Positions 44,201 to 52,700 of a stretch of 61,686 nt of DNA are shown in pieces. The stretch is from Deltaproteobacteria bacterium. Lineage in GTDB: Bacteria; Myxococcota_A; Polyangia; Polyangiales; JADJMO01. The notes beneath the pieces were generated by a model, which was not told the origin of the DNA, made no database searches, and worked only from the letters and a program-made list of their open reading frames with translations. The stretch spans positions 1-61,686 of the forward strand of contig JANYDK010000095.1 of NCBI GenBank assembly GCA_025363655.1, written 5' to 3'. Each line of letters opens with the position of its first letter. The stretch's first letter is position 1. Position numbers and translations under genes: made by a program.

Positions 44201-46157
44201 CGACGCACGTCTGACACGTGTCGCAGTTTTGCTCGCAACACGTCCCCTCGATGCAGTACGCCGCCGCCCCGCCTGCGTTCATGTCGCAGTCGGCGTCGAC
44301 GGAGCACGAGCCGCCTCGCACGTAGAGCTCGAAGCTGTCGGCGCGATAGCCAAACGAATAGCCGCCGGCGCGGAACATCCGGCGACGCGCAGGATCGTAG
44401 GCCAGCTTCGGATCGTCGCTGTTGAAGGTCCCCACTCCCGAGTAGCACGGCGCGCCGCCTTCGCTGACGCCGCAGAGCAGATTCCACTTGTTGGTTGCGG
44501 GATCGAATTCCCACGTGTCGTCGCCGCTCTCGGCGCCAGCTCCATTCGAGCGATAGCCTCCTACGAGGATGAATCGCGCGCGGTTGCTGTCCCATGCGAG
44601 GCCTGCGTCGAGTCGCCCGCTCGGGCCAGGCGTGCAGAACGGCCTTCCCGGTGACCCACACACCGGTGTCCACGTCGAGGTGGCGGGGTTGAGGAGCCAA
44701 GTGTCCGAGAGGAAGCCGTTGCTCCCGGAGTAGCCGCTGTTGTAGCCGCCGAAGAGGAGAATCGTGCTCGGCGAGCCGGCCATCGACGCGTTACGACGAA
44801 CGACGGGCCGAGTTCCCACGGCGGTCACCTGCGTGAAGGTGTTCGCCGGCGCGGAGCTCGACAGCACCCAGAGGTCGGCCGCCGGCTGACCCGACGAATC
44901 CTTGCCATCGACGGCGAAGTTTGCCGAGAGGGGCAGGGAGGTAGCCACCGTGCCGCCGAGCACCACCAGGTAGTTGCTGGTGGAGGCCATCGCGTGATCT
45001 TTTCGTGCGGTGATGCCACACGCGGGCGAGCCGATGCCGCAAAAAGGTCCCCAGCCGAAGCCATCGGAAAACGCCGAGGCGTTGAGGAGCGTTCCGCAGC
45101 CCGCCCCCGTACATCCTCCGAAATAGACGTATTGGCCTTTCCACGTCGCGGCCGCGTGGCCTGCCGTCGGGTTGACGACCGGATCGGCGATGTCGATCCA
45201 GCTCGTTCCATCCCAACGAAACGCTTCCGCCGTCTGCGTCGGACCGATCTTCTCGCCGCCGAAGATGACGATTCCAGGAGCGCCCGCGCTGACGTACGCA
45301 AGCGCCGTATGGTTGCGTGCGGCGGGCGACCCCGGAATCGGCGTTCGCGCGATCCAGGTAGGTACGCTCACGACGGGATCGACGACGATGGGATAGGTGA
45401 GGCCCTTCGGATCGATCGTCAGTGTGAGCTCGTCGCCCGCGAGCTCCATCGCCACCTCGCGGCGCGTCCCCTGCGCATCGACCAACCAGGGCGTCTCGAT
45501 GCGCAGCGCTGGGTCGTTGCGCTTATCCAAGAAGTCGATCGACGTGCCAGTGCGCTGCACGTGCAGGCCCTTACCCATCGCGACCGTCCAGCGGAACGTG
45601 GTCGGTGCTTTGGCGTCCTTGAGCAAGAGCGTCCACTCGGCGTGTCGCTCGGCGCTCGTGGCGGCGATGTCGGTCGAAGCGTATGCGTCATCCCAATAGA
45701 CACGGCCCTCATCGAGGGCGCCTACGGCTGGACGCGCTCCGATCGGCGTCAGTCGCAACGACCACGCTTCACTTCGCGCCGGGCTGAAGCGCAACGCGCG
45801 ATCGGCTTGGCTGGGGAACGTAGCGCCGAGGTGGCTCGGGTCGACCCGACCGTCCTTGCGAAAGGCAGCCGAGGCGAAGAGCGACTCGTGCTCTGCCAGA
45901 CCTTCGAGCCGAGGCTGGAGCGCCGTCGCGAGGGGTGCGTAACCGCCGATGAGCGCGTCGATTTTTCGATGTGCGACGACGTCGTGGACGGCAGGCGGCG
46001 GCGCCACGGTGGCAACGGCCGGAGCGGCGGCAGGCGCATCCGGAATCGACGCCGTCGCGTCCATGCCCGCGTCTGGTTGGCCATCCGGCACGTTCGTCGT
46101 GCAGGCCATCATCCACGTCGCAACGACAACTCCGCCAAACCTACGCGCGCTCGCCAT
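41247..46157 (-). CDS. Giant surface lipoprotein: kelch-like propeller plus ~1000-residue Cys-rich repeat region
   Basis: 1636 aa from the ATG at 46157, with a signal ending ATWMMAC (lipobox-like). Residues ~20-290 form a novel N-domain. Residues ~300-600 contain six blades with the kelch-type double glycine (VIFGGEKIG, YVYFGGCTG, VVLGGTVAT, LLFGGYNSG, ILVGGYRSN, MFRAGGYSF). Residues ~605-1595 are Cys-rich modules that alternate CxSGxCxxGxCC and QCxAC-x-G-S-x-G-x-CxxxxG-x-PHG patterns, well over a hundred cysteines. The end is a MYXO-CTERM-like tail (GGGCNVGEVQG, then a hydrophobic helix and RRRR). It is probably an adhesin or display protein. An AT-rich TACTATTTTAT patch at about 46228 may be part of its promoter. 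Confidence 0.8.
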   Translation of the reverse strand: MASARRFGGVVVATWMMACTTNVPDGQPDAGMDATASIPDAPAAAPAVATVAPPPAVHDVVAHRKIDALIGGYAPLATALQPRLEGLAEHESLFASAAFRKDGRVDPSHLGATFPSQADRALRFSPARSEAWSLRLTPIGARPAVGALDEGRVYWDDAYASTDIAATSAERHAEWTLLLKDAKAPTTFRWTVAMGKGLHVQRTGTSIDFLDKRNDPALRIETPWLVDAQGTRREVAMELAGDELTLTIDPKGLTYPIVVDPVVSVPTWIARTPIPGSPAARNHTALAYVSAGAPGIVIFGGEKIGPTQTAEAFRWDGTSWIDIADPVVNPTAGHAAATWKGQYVYFGGCTGAGCGTLLNASAFSDGFGWGPFCGIGSPACGITARKDHAMASTSNYLVVLGGTVATSLPLSANFAVDGKDSSGQPAADLWVLSSSAPANTFTQVTAVGTRPVVRRNASMAGSPSTILLFGGYNSGYSGSNGFLSDTWLLNPATSTWTPVCGSPGRPFCTPGPSGRLDAGLAWDSNRARFILVGGYRSNGAGAESGDDTWEFDPATNKWNLLCGVSEGGAPCYSGVGTFNSDDPKLAYDPARRRMFRAGGYSFGYRADSFELYVRGGSCSVDADCDMNAGGAAAYCIEGTCCEQNCDTCQTCVDPASPGVCKNVASGSADPRGRCAGSTLCNGSSTAAACQPPNGTACTLDSQCSSNHCVNSTCCSTSSCAPGFTCATPGGVCKKSIGQTCAITTDCASGFCANGYCCGSACSGGGQRCDYARAPGTCLKSSGAACSAGSECGDGAGNCVDGVCCTSACPGQCQACAEPGSPGICTTIIGSPRGARAACGGSGACGSTCNGSSAASCVYPGAGSSCGALSCSAGVQTNLGNCNGGGGCTQTTTPCSAFTCGATACKTSCTVDTDCASSSYYCSGGACQLKAANGSTCASSTSCQSGNCASGVCCNTACTGAGFACNLPTSPGKCAKAGGTACTAGSECGTGNCVDGVCCDSACNGQCQACDAGGSVGKCTAVSGIPHGTRTACTGTGAGTTCGPTCDGTTTSACTYPSGTKTCGAATCTDGSAVSTYAQLGFCSGAGSCTAGGGDCGTYKCSGSACAKTCTAKGDCSSGNYCKSGLCVPFEGLGNACTDATACPSGFCTDGVCCGSATCGSGASCNASVKSKGKCAKLNGSKCATPAECDSGNCIDGFCCNSSCSGSCESCNLPSAEGTCTPIVGQPLPGHPACSATPTDLACGLRCNGTDAKACHDSAPSASCGVASCAAGIENDVSTCDGSGTCKSSTRSCGAYACGATACLTSCADDSGCAKANFCKAGACVGVQALGESCAGDSQCTSGHCTDGVCCGVASCGSGAACAGPGASAGTCLKGAGASCGAAGECASAHCVDGLCCDKSCDGQCEACDIKGSEGSCTPVTGAPHAIGKGRAACDALDAADCAKAACNGAARDKCAGFVNGTTTICGTASCTADKRFQKKGACDGKGGCGYPDPKSCVPYACDVAAPSGCGSTCSTDDQCASGFTCKTGSCVQGATCSDDGLSSIDKSGVSTSCLPYRCGSDGLCSKACASSDDCAPATVCQTDVKACVVPSTESQGGGCNVGEVQGSEGQLGFGAAALTLLLGLARRRRGNGTRRS

Positions 46158-46273
46158 GGGTCCCCTTGTCCGACGGCCTTGCCGCCCTCTTCGGGTCACC
46201 TAGTCGGTTTTTCTTCGCTCCGGATAAAATAGTAGATCTCGGCGTGGGCAGCCACCCGAGCGACACGAGACTG

Positions 46274-47128
46274 TCACTGCAACGCCAGGATCCGCTCTCC
46301 TATCTGCACATCGCGTCCAATCGCAGGCAACGCATCTTCTCGAACTGCACTCCCGACAAGACCCTCCGGCAACACCATCACCACCGTGCTCCCGAAGCGA
46401 AAGTGCCCCAGCTCCTCCCCCTTCGCGACCCCACGACCGAGCGCGAAAGGACGCGGCCCGACCCACGCGCTGCGCGCATGCCCGAAGAGCTCGATCCCGC
46501 CAATCACGCTGGCCCCGACCATCACCATCAAGACTTCGTGGCCGCCGATCACCATTCGCAAGACCGCGCGCTCGTTGCGCTCGTAGATGCCCGGCACGTG
46601 ACGTAGCGCGTCCTCGTTCTGCGGAAAGAATCGGCCGGCGATCCAGCGAACGTCGAGGAGTTGTGCGTCGAAGGGCGCGTGCACGTAGTGGTAGCCGCGC
46701 GGAGACAAGAAGGTCGTCACGTAGGCGCCGCCTTGGTACTTCGCGAGATCCCAACGCGGGGAGGTCGGCGCGCCGCCGTGCACCACGCGATCGAGCGAGA
46801 GCGGGACGCCCTTCACCTGGAGAATCGTGTCGCGATCGACGCGACCGGCGCCGACGATGCGGCCATCGCACGGCGCCACCAGCCCCTCGCCGAGGGGACG
46901 CGCGCCCGGACGCAGACGTCGCAGGAAGAAGTCGGAGAGCGATTCGTAGCGTCGATCTTCGAAGTCACCCAGCTCGATGTCGTCGCGGCGCACCCACGCC
47001 GCGATGGCCGCGTCGACCGCCCAGCGTGGCCTACGCAGTCCGGTGATCGTCGCCGCCGTGCGGTTGATGACGCCGTGAGGGAGCGCCGGATAGAGCTGGA
47101 AAAATGGCTCCGTTCGCCAGAAGCTCAT
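46274..47128 (-). CDS. psd: Phosphatidylserine decarboxylase
   Basis: A 284-aa pro-enzyme that decarboxylates phosphatidylserine to phosphatidylethanolamine. Seen are ESLSDFFLRRLRPGARPL, APCDGRIVGAGRV, QVKGVPLSLDRVV, GYHYVHAPFDAQLLDV (active-site His) and the self-cleavage site in HFRFGSTVVMVLPEG, where the GST serine becomes the pyruvoyl group. The order and length fit bacterial Psd (class I). Its ATG overlaps the stop of the desaturase-methyltransferase gene, so it is the last gene of a three-gene lipid operon. Confidence 0.93.
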   Translation of the reverse strand: MSFWRTEPFFQLYPALPHGVINRTAATITGLRRPRWAVDAAIAAWVRRDDIELGDFEDRRYESLSDFFLRRLRPGARPLGEGLVAPCDGRIVGAGRVDRDTILQVKGVPLSLDRVVHGGAPTSPRWDLAKYQGGAYVTTFLSPRGYHYVHAPFDAQLLDVRWIAGRFFPQNEDALRHVPGIYERNERAVLRMVIGGHEVLMVMVGASVIGGIELFGHARSAWVGPRPFALGRGVAKGEELGHFRFGSTVVMVLPEGLVGSAVREDALPAIGRDVQIGERILALQ

Positions 47129-48441
47129 CGCGGCCGCTCACTCGCGGGACGGACGACGTTCAAGCGCTTGAGGAGCCACCAGGCGATCGACGTGCCCTCG
47201 CCGGTGCGCCGCCAGCTCCAGTCGTGCACCAAGGTGAGCGTGCGCGCGTGGGTGACGGCAGTGCGCTTTCCGACGAAGGCGAGGGGGACGATGACGAGAT
47301 CGAACTCGCACTCGCCCGTCTCGTCGGTCTCGTCGGTCTCGTCGCTCGCGCCTTCACGATCGCCATCGAAACGCGCGTGACGGAGCTCGACGCCGTCGAG
47401 TGCGCTCTCGCGTTCGAGCTCTCGTTTCGCGATCGCGAGGTTGGGTGCGCTCGCGTCGATGACGACGAGGCGTCGTCCTGGCAAGAGCCGCTGCATCACC
47501 AAGACCGTGCGGGGAAAGAGGCCGCCGCCGACGATGCAGATGCGATGGATGCGCTCTTGCCCGAGCTTCGGCAACACCCTGGCGAAGGCGCGCACGTGCG
47601 CTTCGACCACGAATTTTCGAATGAACGACGACGACAACGGCAAGCGTTCGAGCCCGCCGAGCAGGTGCGCGATGCCGAGTTGGAGCGCGGCGCGCGCGCC
47701 TTCGAGGAAACGGAGGACTGGAGGGAACGCGCTCTCGCGGGCTCCGGGCGTCGCCTTCGCTCGAGTGCGCAGTGACGGCAACGTCGTCCAGTGCGCGGAA
47801 GGACGCAGGTGATGCTCGGCGTGGAAGCCGTCGTTGAGCCAGAGTCGGTTGTAGAGCGTGCCGTAGTGGCTGATGCCGACGCGGAGATCGGGGGGCGAAG
47901 TCTCGCCCGAGCGGTGCTCGAAGTGACCCTGCAGGAAGCAGAGAAACATCCCGAGGGCCCAGCCGGGGAGGTACGCGTAGAGCGCGAAGTTGGGGACGAA
48001 GGCGACGAGCGCGAGCCAGGTCGCGATCACGCCTGCGCACTCGACGATGCCCGACGCGCCGAGCCGAAGACGTGGTCCTGTCGAAGGCTCACCGGCGTGA
48101 TGCCAGAGGTGTCGCTGCTTCCAAATCGTCTGCGGCACCCCGAGGACGATCGAGAGCGCGAAGGAAAACGCCTGGTTTGCCCGGCGCCCGACGAAGATCG
48201 GGTTGTGCAGATGGTTGTGCGAGACGGTGTTCGACGACCACCAGATCCCGACGCCGACGAAGGCCGCCGATGCGAGGGCGGCCGGGATGCTGAGCGGCAT
48301 GAGCGTCAGCATGCCGATGAAGGCGATGAAGGCGAGGGCATGCGCAGAGGCGATGACGACGAGGGCCGCGTCGCGCGGAGAGTGTCGAAACACCCCCGCG
48401 CGCGCGGCGATCGTCGAGGGAGGCAAGACCTCCGCGTTCAT
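47125..48441 (-). CDS. Fatty-acid desaturase fused to a C-terminal SAM-methyltransferase-like domain
   Basis: A 438-aa protein from the ATG at 48441. Residues ~20-250 are a membrane desaturase: two pairs of hydrophobic helices and the three His boxes HNHLH (75-79), HLWHH (111-115) and HAEHH (207-211), with H173/H176 between, which hold the di-iron centre. Residues ~275-438 form a Rossmann-like domain whose motif I is HRICIVGGGLFPRTVLVM, followed by an acidic LVVIDASAPNLAIAKRELE, as in SAM-dependent methyltransferases; a DETDETDET insert sits within it. I do not know this fusion. The likely chemistry is desaturation plus methylation of an acyl chain. Confidence 0.75.
   Translation of the reverse strand: MNAEVLPPSTIAARAGVFRHSPRDAALVVIASAHALAFIAFIGMLTLMPLSIPAALASAAFVGVGIWWSSNTVSHNHLHNPIFVGRRANQAFSFALSIVLGVPQTIWKQRHLWHHAGEPSTGPRLRLGASGIVECAGVIATWLALVAFVPNFALYAYLPGWALGMFLCFLQGHFEHRSGETSPPDLRVGISHYGTLYNRLWLNDGFHAEHHLRPSAHWTTLPSLRTRAKATPGARESAFPPVLRFLEGARAALQLGIAHLLGGLERLPLSSSFIRKFVVEAHVRAFARVLPKLGQERIHRICIVGGGLFPRTVLVMQRLLPGRRLVVIDASAPNLAIAKRELERESALDGVELRHARFDGDREGASDETDETDETGECEFDLVIVPLAFVGKRTAVTHARTLTLVHDWSWRRTGEGTSIAWWLLKRLNVVRPASERPR
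47318..47344. repeat. Three 9-bp GTCTCGTCG units
   Basis: Perfect tandem repeat encoding DETDETDET within the methyltransferase-like half of the desaturase fusion gene. Slippage would change copy number without breaking the frame. Confidence 0.75.
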
Positions 48442-49232
48442 CCGCGTCGGAATCCGCGTCGGCGAGTTGCGAGGAGCCCGAGGGCCATCAGCGAGACGAC
48501 GCCGAAGCCGACCGCGCCCGTTGCCGAACCGTAGCTGCAACCTCCGCCGCCGTCCGAACCGCCGGGAGAAGCCGTTCCTGTATCGGCTGCAGGCGTGCCG
48601 GTGTCGGTCGTCGGCGTTCCCGTGTCGGTCGGCGTCGTGCCGGTGTCGGCCTTGGTGCCCGTGTCGGTCGTCGTGCCGGTATCGGCAGCCGTTCCGGTGT
48701 CGGTTTTGGGACTCGTGTCGGCACCTCCGGTGTCGGACGGTCCTGCGTCGCCAGTCGTACCGTCACACTTCGCGGCGACCTGCGTGCCGCACTCGCCGAC
48801 GCCGAACACGTCCATGGTGCCCACGCCGAGATCGTAGGTGTCGGCGGTGCCGAGCGCGGTCCCCTCGGTGTGCACCGTCACCGATGGCACCTTCGAGAGC
48901 GAGCCGAAGCCGCGGCAGTGTCCCGACGCGATCACGCCTTCGATCTCGCCCCATTGCATGCGGCAGAGCGACTCGCTGCCTGCAGGACACTTGAAGTGAA
49001 GATAGCCGCAGCTCGGCGGCGTGCTGAACGAATACGAAGGCGGCGTGCCGCCGAGGTTGAGCTCGAAGGTGCCGTGGATGACGAACTCGGTGGCCGACGC
49101 CTTGTCGGGGATCCACTGCACCGAGCGCGGCGCGGTGATGACCCCGAACGGATCGCTCGCGAACGCGCTCGTCGACGTCCCGACGGACGCGAGCACCACA
49201 CCGAAGCATGCCAAAGCGAATTTGTGTTTCAT
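48438..49232 (-). CDS. Secreted MYXO-CTERM protein, first gene of the lipid operon
   Basis: A 264-aa protein with a signal peptide (MKHKFALACFGVVLASVGTS, cleaved after AFA), a ~130-residue folded domain (ATEFVIHGTFELNLGG, CGYLHFKCPAGSESLCRMQ, TYDLGVGTMDVFGVGECGT) with six cysteines, a TDTGTTTDTG linker (~residues 165-225), and a sorting tail (GGGGCSYGSATG, hydrophobic helix, RRRGFRRG). The function of the domain is unknown. GAGGAGC lies before the ATG. Its stop overlaps the desaturase start (ATGA), so a secreted surface protein and two lipid enzymes are made from one message. Confidence 0.8.
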   Translation of the reverse strand: MKHKFALACFGVVLASVGTSTSAFASDPFGVITAPRSVQWIPDKASATEFVIHGTFELNLGGTPPSYSFSTPPSCGYLHFKCPAGSESLCRMQWGEIEGVIASGHCRGFGSLSKVPSVTVHTEGTALGTADTYDLGVGTMDVFGVGECGTQVAAKCDGTTGDAGPSDTGGADTSPKTDTGTAADTGTTTDTGTKADTGTTPTDTGTPTTDTGTPAADTGTASPGGSDGGGGCSYGSATGAVGFGVVSLMALGLLATRRRGFRRG

Positions 49233-49425
49233 GGGAAGGGCTCCTCATGACGTGCATGCGGGGATGACGGAGGGACCTTCACGAAAAACGACGGCGCCAC
49301 GAAATCGCCGAAAAGTGCCGCCTGCGCACGACGCCATCCGCAACGACCACGGGGGAGGGTATTCTCGGCGGCCCACCAGCAGTTCGGCAGCGGAGCGCGG
49401 CGCACGTCGAAGGACCAGAGAGCGG
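49233..49425. promoter_or_regulatory. Divergent intergenic region driving the lipid operon and the T6SS-type operon
   Basis: The 193 bp between two divergent operons. A TATTCT at 49360-49365 could be a -10 for the plus-strand operon, but no matching -35 is seen. The region must hold both promoters; they are probably not sigma-70 consensus. Confidence 0.35.
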
Positions 49426-49785
49426 ATGATCACGATACGCAACGAGCAGCTGCGCGCGTTTCAAGAGGCCGATCGCGCGCGGTTCATCCGACAAACGGTC
49501 GCCATGGTGCGCGACTGCTACGCCGAAGAAGCCGGCGCTCTCTGCGGTGACCCGCTCGACCTGGGCGCGCTCTCCGAGCTGGTGACCGCCCTCGTCAGCG
49601 CTGCCAAAGACTACGGGCTCGACGACGAAGCCGACGTCGAGCGCTTCGTCGAGCTCAGCTTCGATCACGGGCCGGGGTTCGAGGCCAGTCCCGACCTGGC
49701 GTGGGCGGGCGCCATCCTGAAGGGCCCCGGCAGCAGCACCGCCAAGATCGCACGCATCGATGGGCGCCTCGAAAGCGAGGACTGA
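49426..49785 (+). CDS. Small conserved T6SS-associated protein (119 aa)
   Basis: From the ATG at 49426: MITIRNEQLRAFQEADRARF, then VAMVRDCYAEEAGALCGD, ALSELVTALVSAAKDYGLDD and VERFVELSFDHGPGFEASPD. Proteins of this layout (MITIR-x-EQ ... R-F ... A-x2-YGI-x2-E-x-DV-x-R-Y-hydrophobic-D-L-M-F ... G-x-DFD) occur in type VI secretion gene clusters next to VgrG/PAAR effectors and adaptors; this is from memory and no function is established. It is the first gene of the 10-kb operon, 2 bp before the first metallopeptidase. It is probably cytosolic and helical. Confidence 0.62.
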   Translation: MITIRNEQLRAFQEADRARFIRQTVAMVRDCYAEEAGALCGDPLDLGALSELVTALVSAAKDYGLDDEADVERFVELSFDHGPGFEASPDLAWAGAILKGPGSSTAKIARIDGRLESED

Positions 49786-49787
49786 GG

Positions 49788-52700
49788 ATGCCCAAGAAGA
49801 AGGGACGCAAGAACAAGAGTCCCCGCAAGCCCGGCAAGAAGGTCGGCAGCGGAAGTCTGCCCTGCCAGACGGGCACGGTCCTCGCCATCGTCGAGTACGC
49901 CGATCGCAAGCAGCCGCTCGACGGCATCAAAATCACGCTCGCCAACGACGACGTCACGCACGGGCCGACGCTGACCGCGGGCGGCAGCGTGACGTTCGCC
50001 GACGTACGCAAGGGCGACTACGACGCAACCATCGACGAGGGCGACGTCGACGCCGCGAACGCGCACGTGGTCAGCCTCGAGGAGCAGCCCGTCACCGCCG
50101 CGGTCGGCAAGATCGAGAGGGTCTATTTCAGGGTCGAAAGGCTGGTCTTGAAGCTGACCAAGGTCGACCTGCAGTTCGCGTCGGGCGCCGAGAACCTCGA
50201 GATCCAATACGACATCAAGTGGATGACCGAGCGCACCGTGACCTTGCGGATCCTCGGCAACGACGACGAGCTGCTCCACGAGGTCGAGCTCTCCGACGAC
50301 GAGTCGGCGGACGGCACCGGCAAGGTGCTGCAGTGGACGGGCGAGATCACCCAAGGCGTCAAGACGGGGCTCTTCGCCTGCCCGCTCGACGGTCCCTTCA
50401 AGGTGCAACTGCTGAGCGACGGCATGACGACGTCGGAGCTGCCGTTCGACATCGTCTACGCGTCGCTCGCGCTCGAGCTCGCTCCGTGGGCCGACCTCTA
50501 CAAGGCGCACACCAAGCTGACGAGCCTCGACGCACCAGTCGGTGACGACGGGAACATGCGCGCGTGGGTCGCCTACAAATTGAACGACCTCGGCTTCTGG
50601 GCCGGCCCGCCCGACGGCACCAACAGCGATGAGCTGAAGCGCGCGATCCGCGCCTTCCGCCTCGCTCACCCGGAGCTCTGCGTCTTCAAGACCGACAAGG
50701 CGTTCTACGAGCGCAGCGGCGGCGCCAAAGAGATGGTGCTCTCGGCGCAAGATTCCTTCTTCGCCATCGACAAACCGCTGCAGACGCAGCTCGAGTCGGA
50801 CTCACCCAAGGTCGAGCGGCAGGCGCTGAGCGACAAGACCGCGATCGCCGACGCAGGCAAAGGGACGAAGCTCTTCGTCGACAACACGCGCTACCACATC
50901 GCCGAGTTCGCCGAGTTCAACGCGCCCAACGCCCCGCGGAACAAGTACGCCGCCGAACAGGCGTGGCTCGGCCGGCCGCACCTGCCGATTCGTTGTCAGG
51001 TCACGCTGAAGGACAAGACGGGCGCCGCGAAGAAGGCGCCGAAGGGCATCGGCAAGGTGCCGATCCTCTGGTCGTGGACCGACGTCGCCGAGGCCGATCT
51101 ACGCGCGAAGAGCCTCGCGCCCGAGCTGCCCGCCTACAAGACCGACGAGCCGAGCCGTGTCGGTGACTACGTGAAAGACGCACAGACGGCCGCCAAGCCG
51201 GGCACGCGCCATGGCGTCAACGTCACCCGCGGCGGCATCCTCGATGGCACCGACGGCGACGCGCTCGCGCCGCTCGTCGTCAGCGCCACGCTCAACGACA
51301 GCGCCACGAACAAGGCCGGCAAAGGCGTCGTCGCGCGCGGCTCGGTGGCAGCCGATCGCAAAGAGGTCCTCGGCGCGCCGGTGCTCTATCTCAAGCCCTC
51401 GAACGTCGCCGGTGACAGCTACCAAGTGCAGGCGGCGCTCTTCCTCGAAGACGAGCCCAACGAGGCGAAGCTGACGCCGCGGCACACGGGCGTCGCTCCC
51501 GCCAAGACCGGCCTGGTGGCGATTTGGCGTCGGCTGCGCATCGCCGCCTACGTCGCCTGGCCGAAGCGCGCCGCCTTCGGCCTCGCCGGCGAGCTCGCCA
51601 AGATCAAGAAAGAGTTCGAGCCCTGCCTCGTCGAGCTCGACATCTCGGGGGTCGAGGAGCTCGAGGCGAAGAATCTGGTGACAGACCCAGATTTTCAGGC
51701 CGTTTTGGAAGACGCCAAGATCGAAGACGTCGAGACCAACGGCTATCTCGAGGCGGTGAAGCTCCGGAAGTTCTCCGACAAGTCCGTGTATCCGGGCAAC
51801 CCCGAGGACTGCGAGTCGACCTTCGATGCGTTCGTCAATCGACTCGTTCCGAAGGACTCGGCCCACGCGCGCGTGCTCGCCAAAGCGTGGAAGGACCACG
51901 GCAAGGACGCCGACGTCATAGCAGCGGGCACGCACTTCGACACCGCGCTGCCGACCCTGCCGTTCGCGCCACTCGTGCGGAGCGGGACGAAGATCACCGC
52001 GGTGCAAATCGAAGAGCTGCTCTTGCCCAAGCCGGTGGTCGACGAGGTCACCGCGTACGTCGACGGCAAGAGCTACGACGCGACGCAGACCGCGGCGATG
52101 TCGATCTACCTGCGCGATCTCGGCACGTGGGACACCGACAACCTCTACAGCGAGCTCCTCCAGGGCCAGATCACCGCGGTGACGGTGAAGACGACCTTCA
52201 AGGACAGCGTCACCAAGCTCTTCCGCACCGCGCCGCTCGATCTGCGAAAATGGGTGATTCGTCGCCGCGTCGGCCGCCTCGCCGGTCTCGTCAACGCGCG
52301 GCTCGCCGAGAAGACCGACATGGTGACGCGCAAGCACCTGGCGACGAACGCCAAGGTGTGCGACGGCGCCATCCTCCTCGACTACGCCACCAGCGAAGAG
52401 GTCGACATCCGCGGCGAGAAGTTCGTCGTCGACGGCGTCGCCTTCGGTGGCCTCAACGGCGTCGCGATGCTCGACCAAGGACTGAAGTCGAACTTCTACT
52501 CGCTCGCCGCGCACGAGATCGGTCACTGCATGTTCCTCCAGCACTGGAAGAACGCGCCCACTGCCGTCGCCGCCAACCACGACCAGGCCGACGACAACTG
52601 CATGATGAGCTACCCGGTCTATTACAAGATGGCGGACTGCAACGAGGCCGAGCGCGCCGCGTTTCTCCAGATGCAGTACCTGGGCAGCGAGCACTCGACC

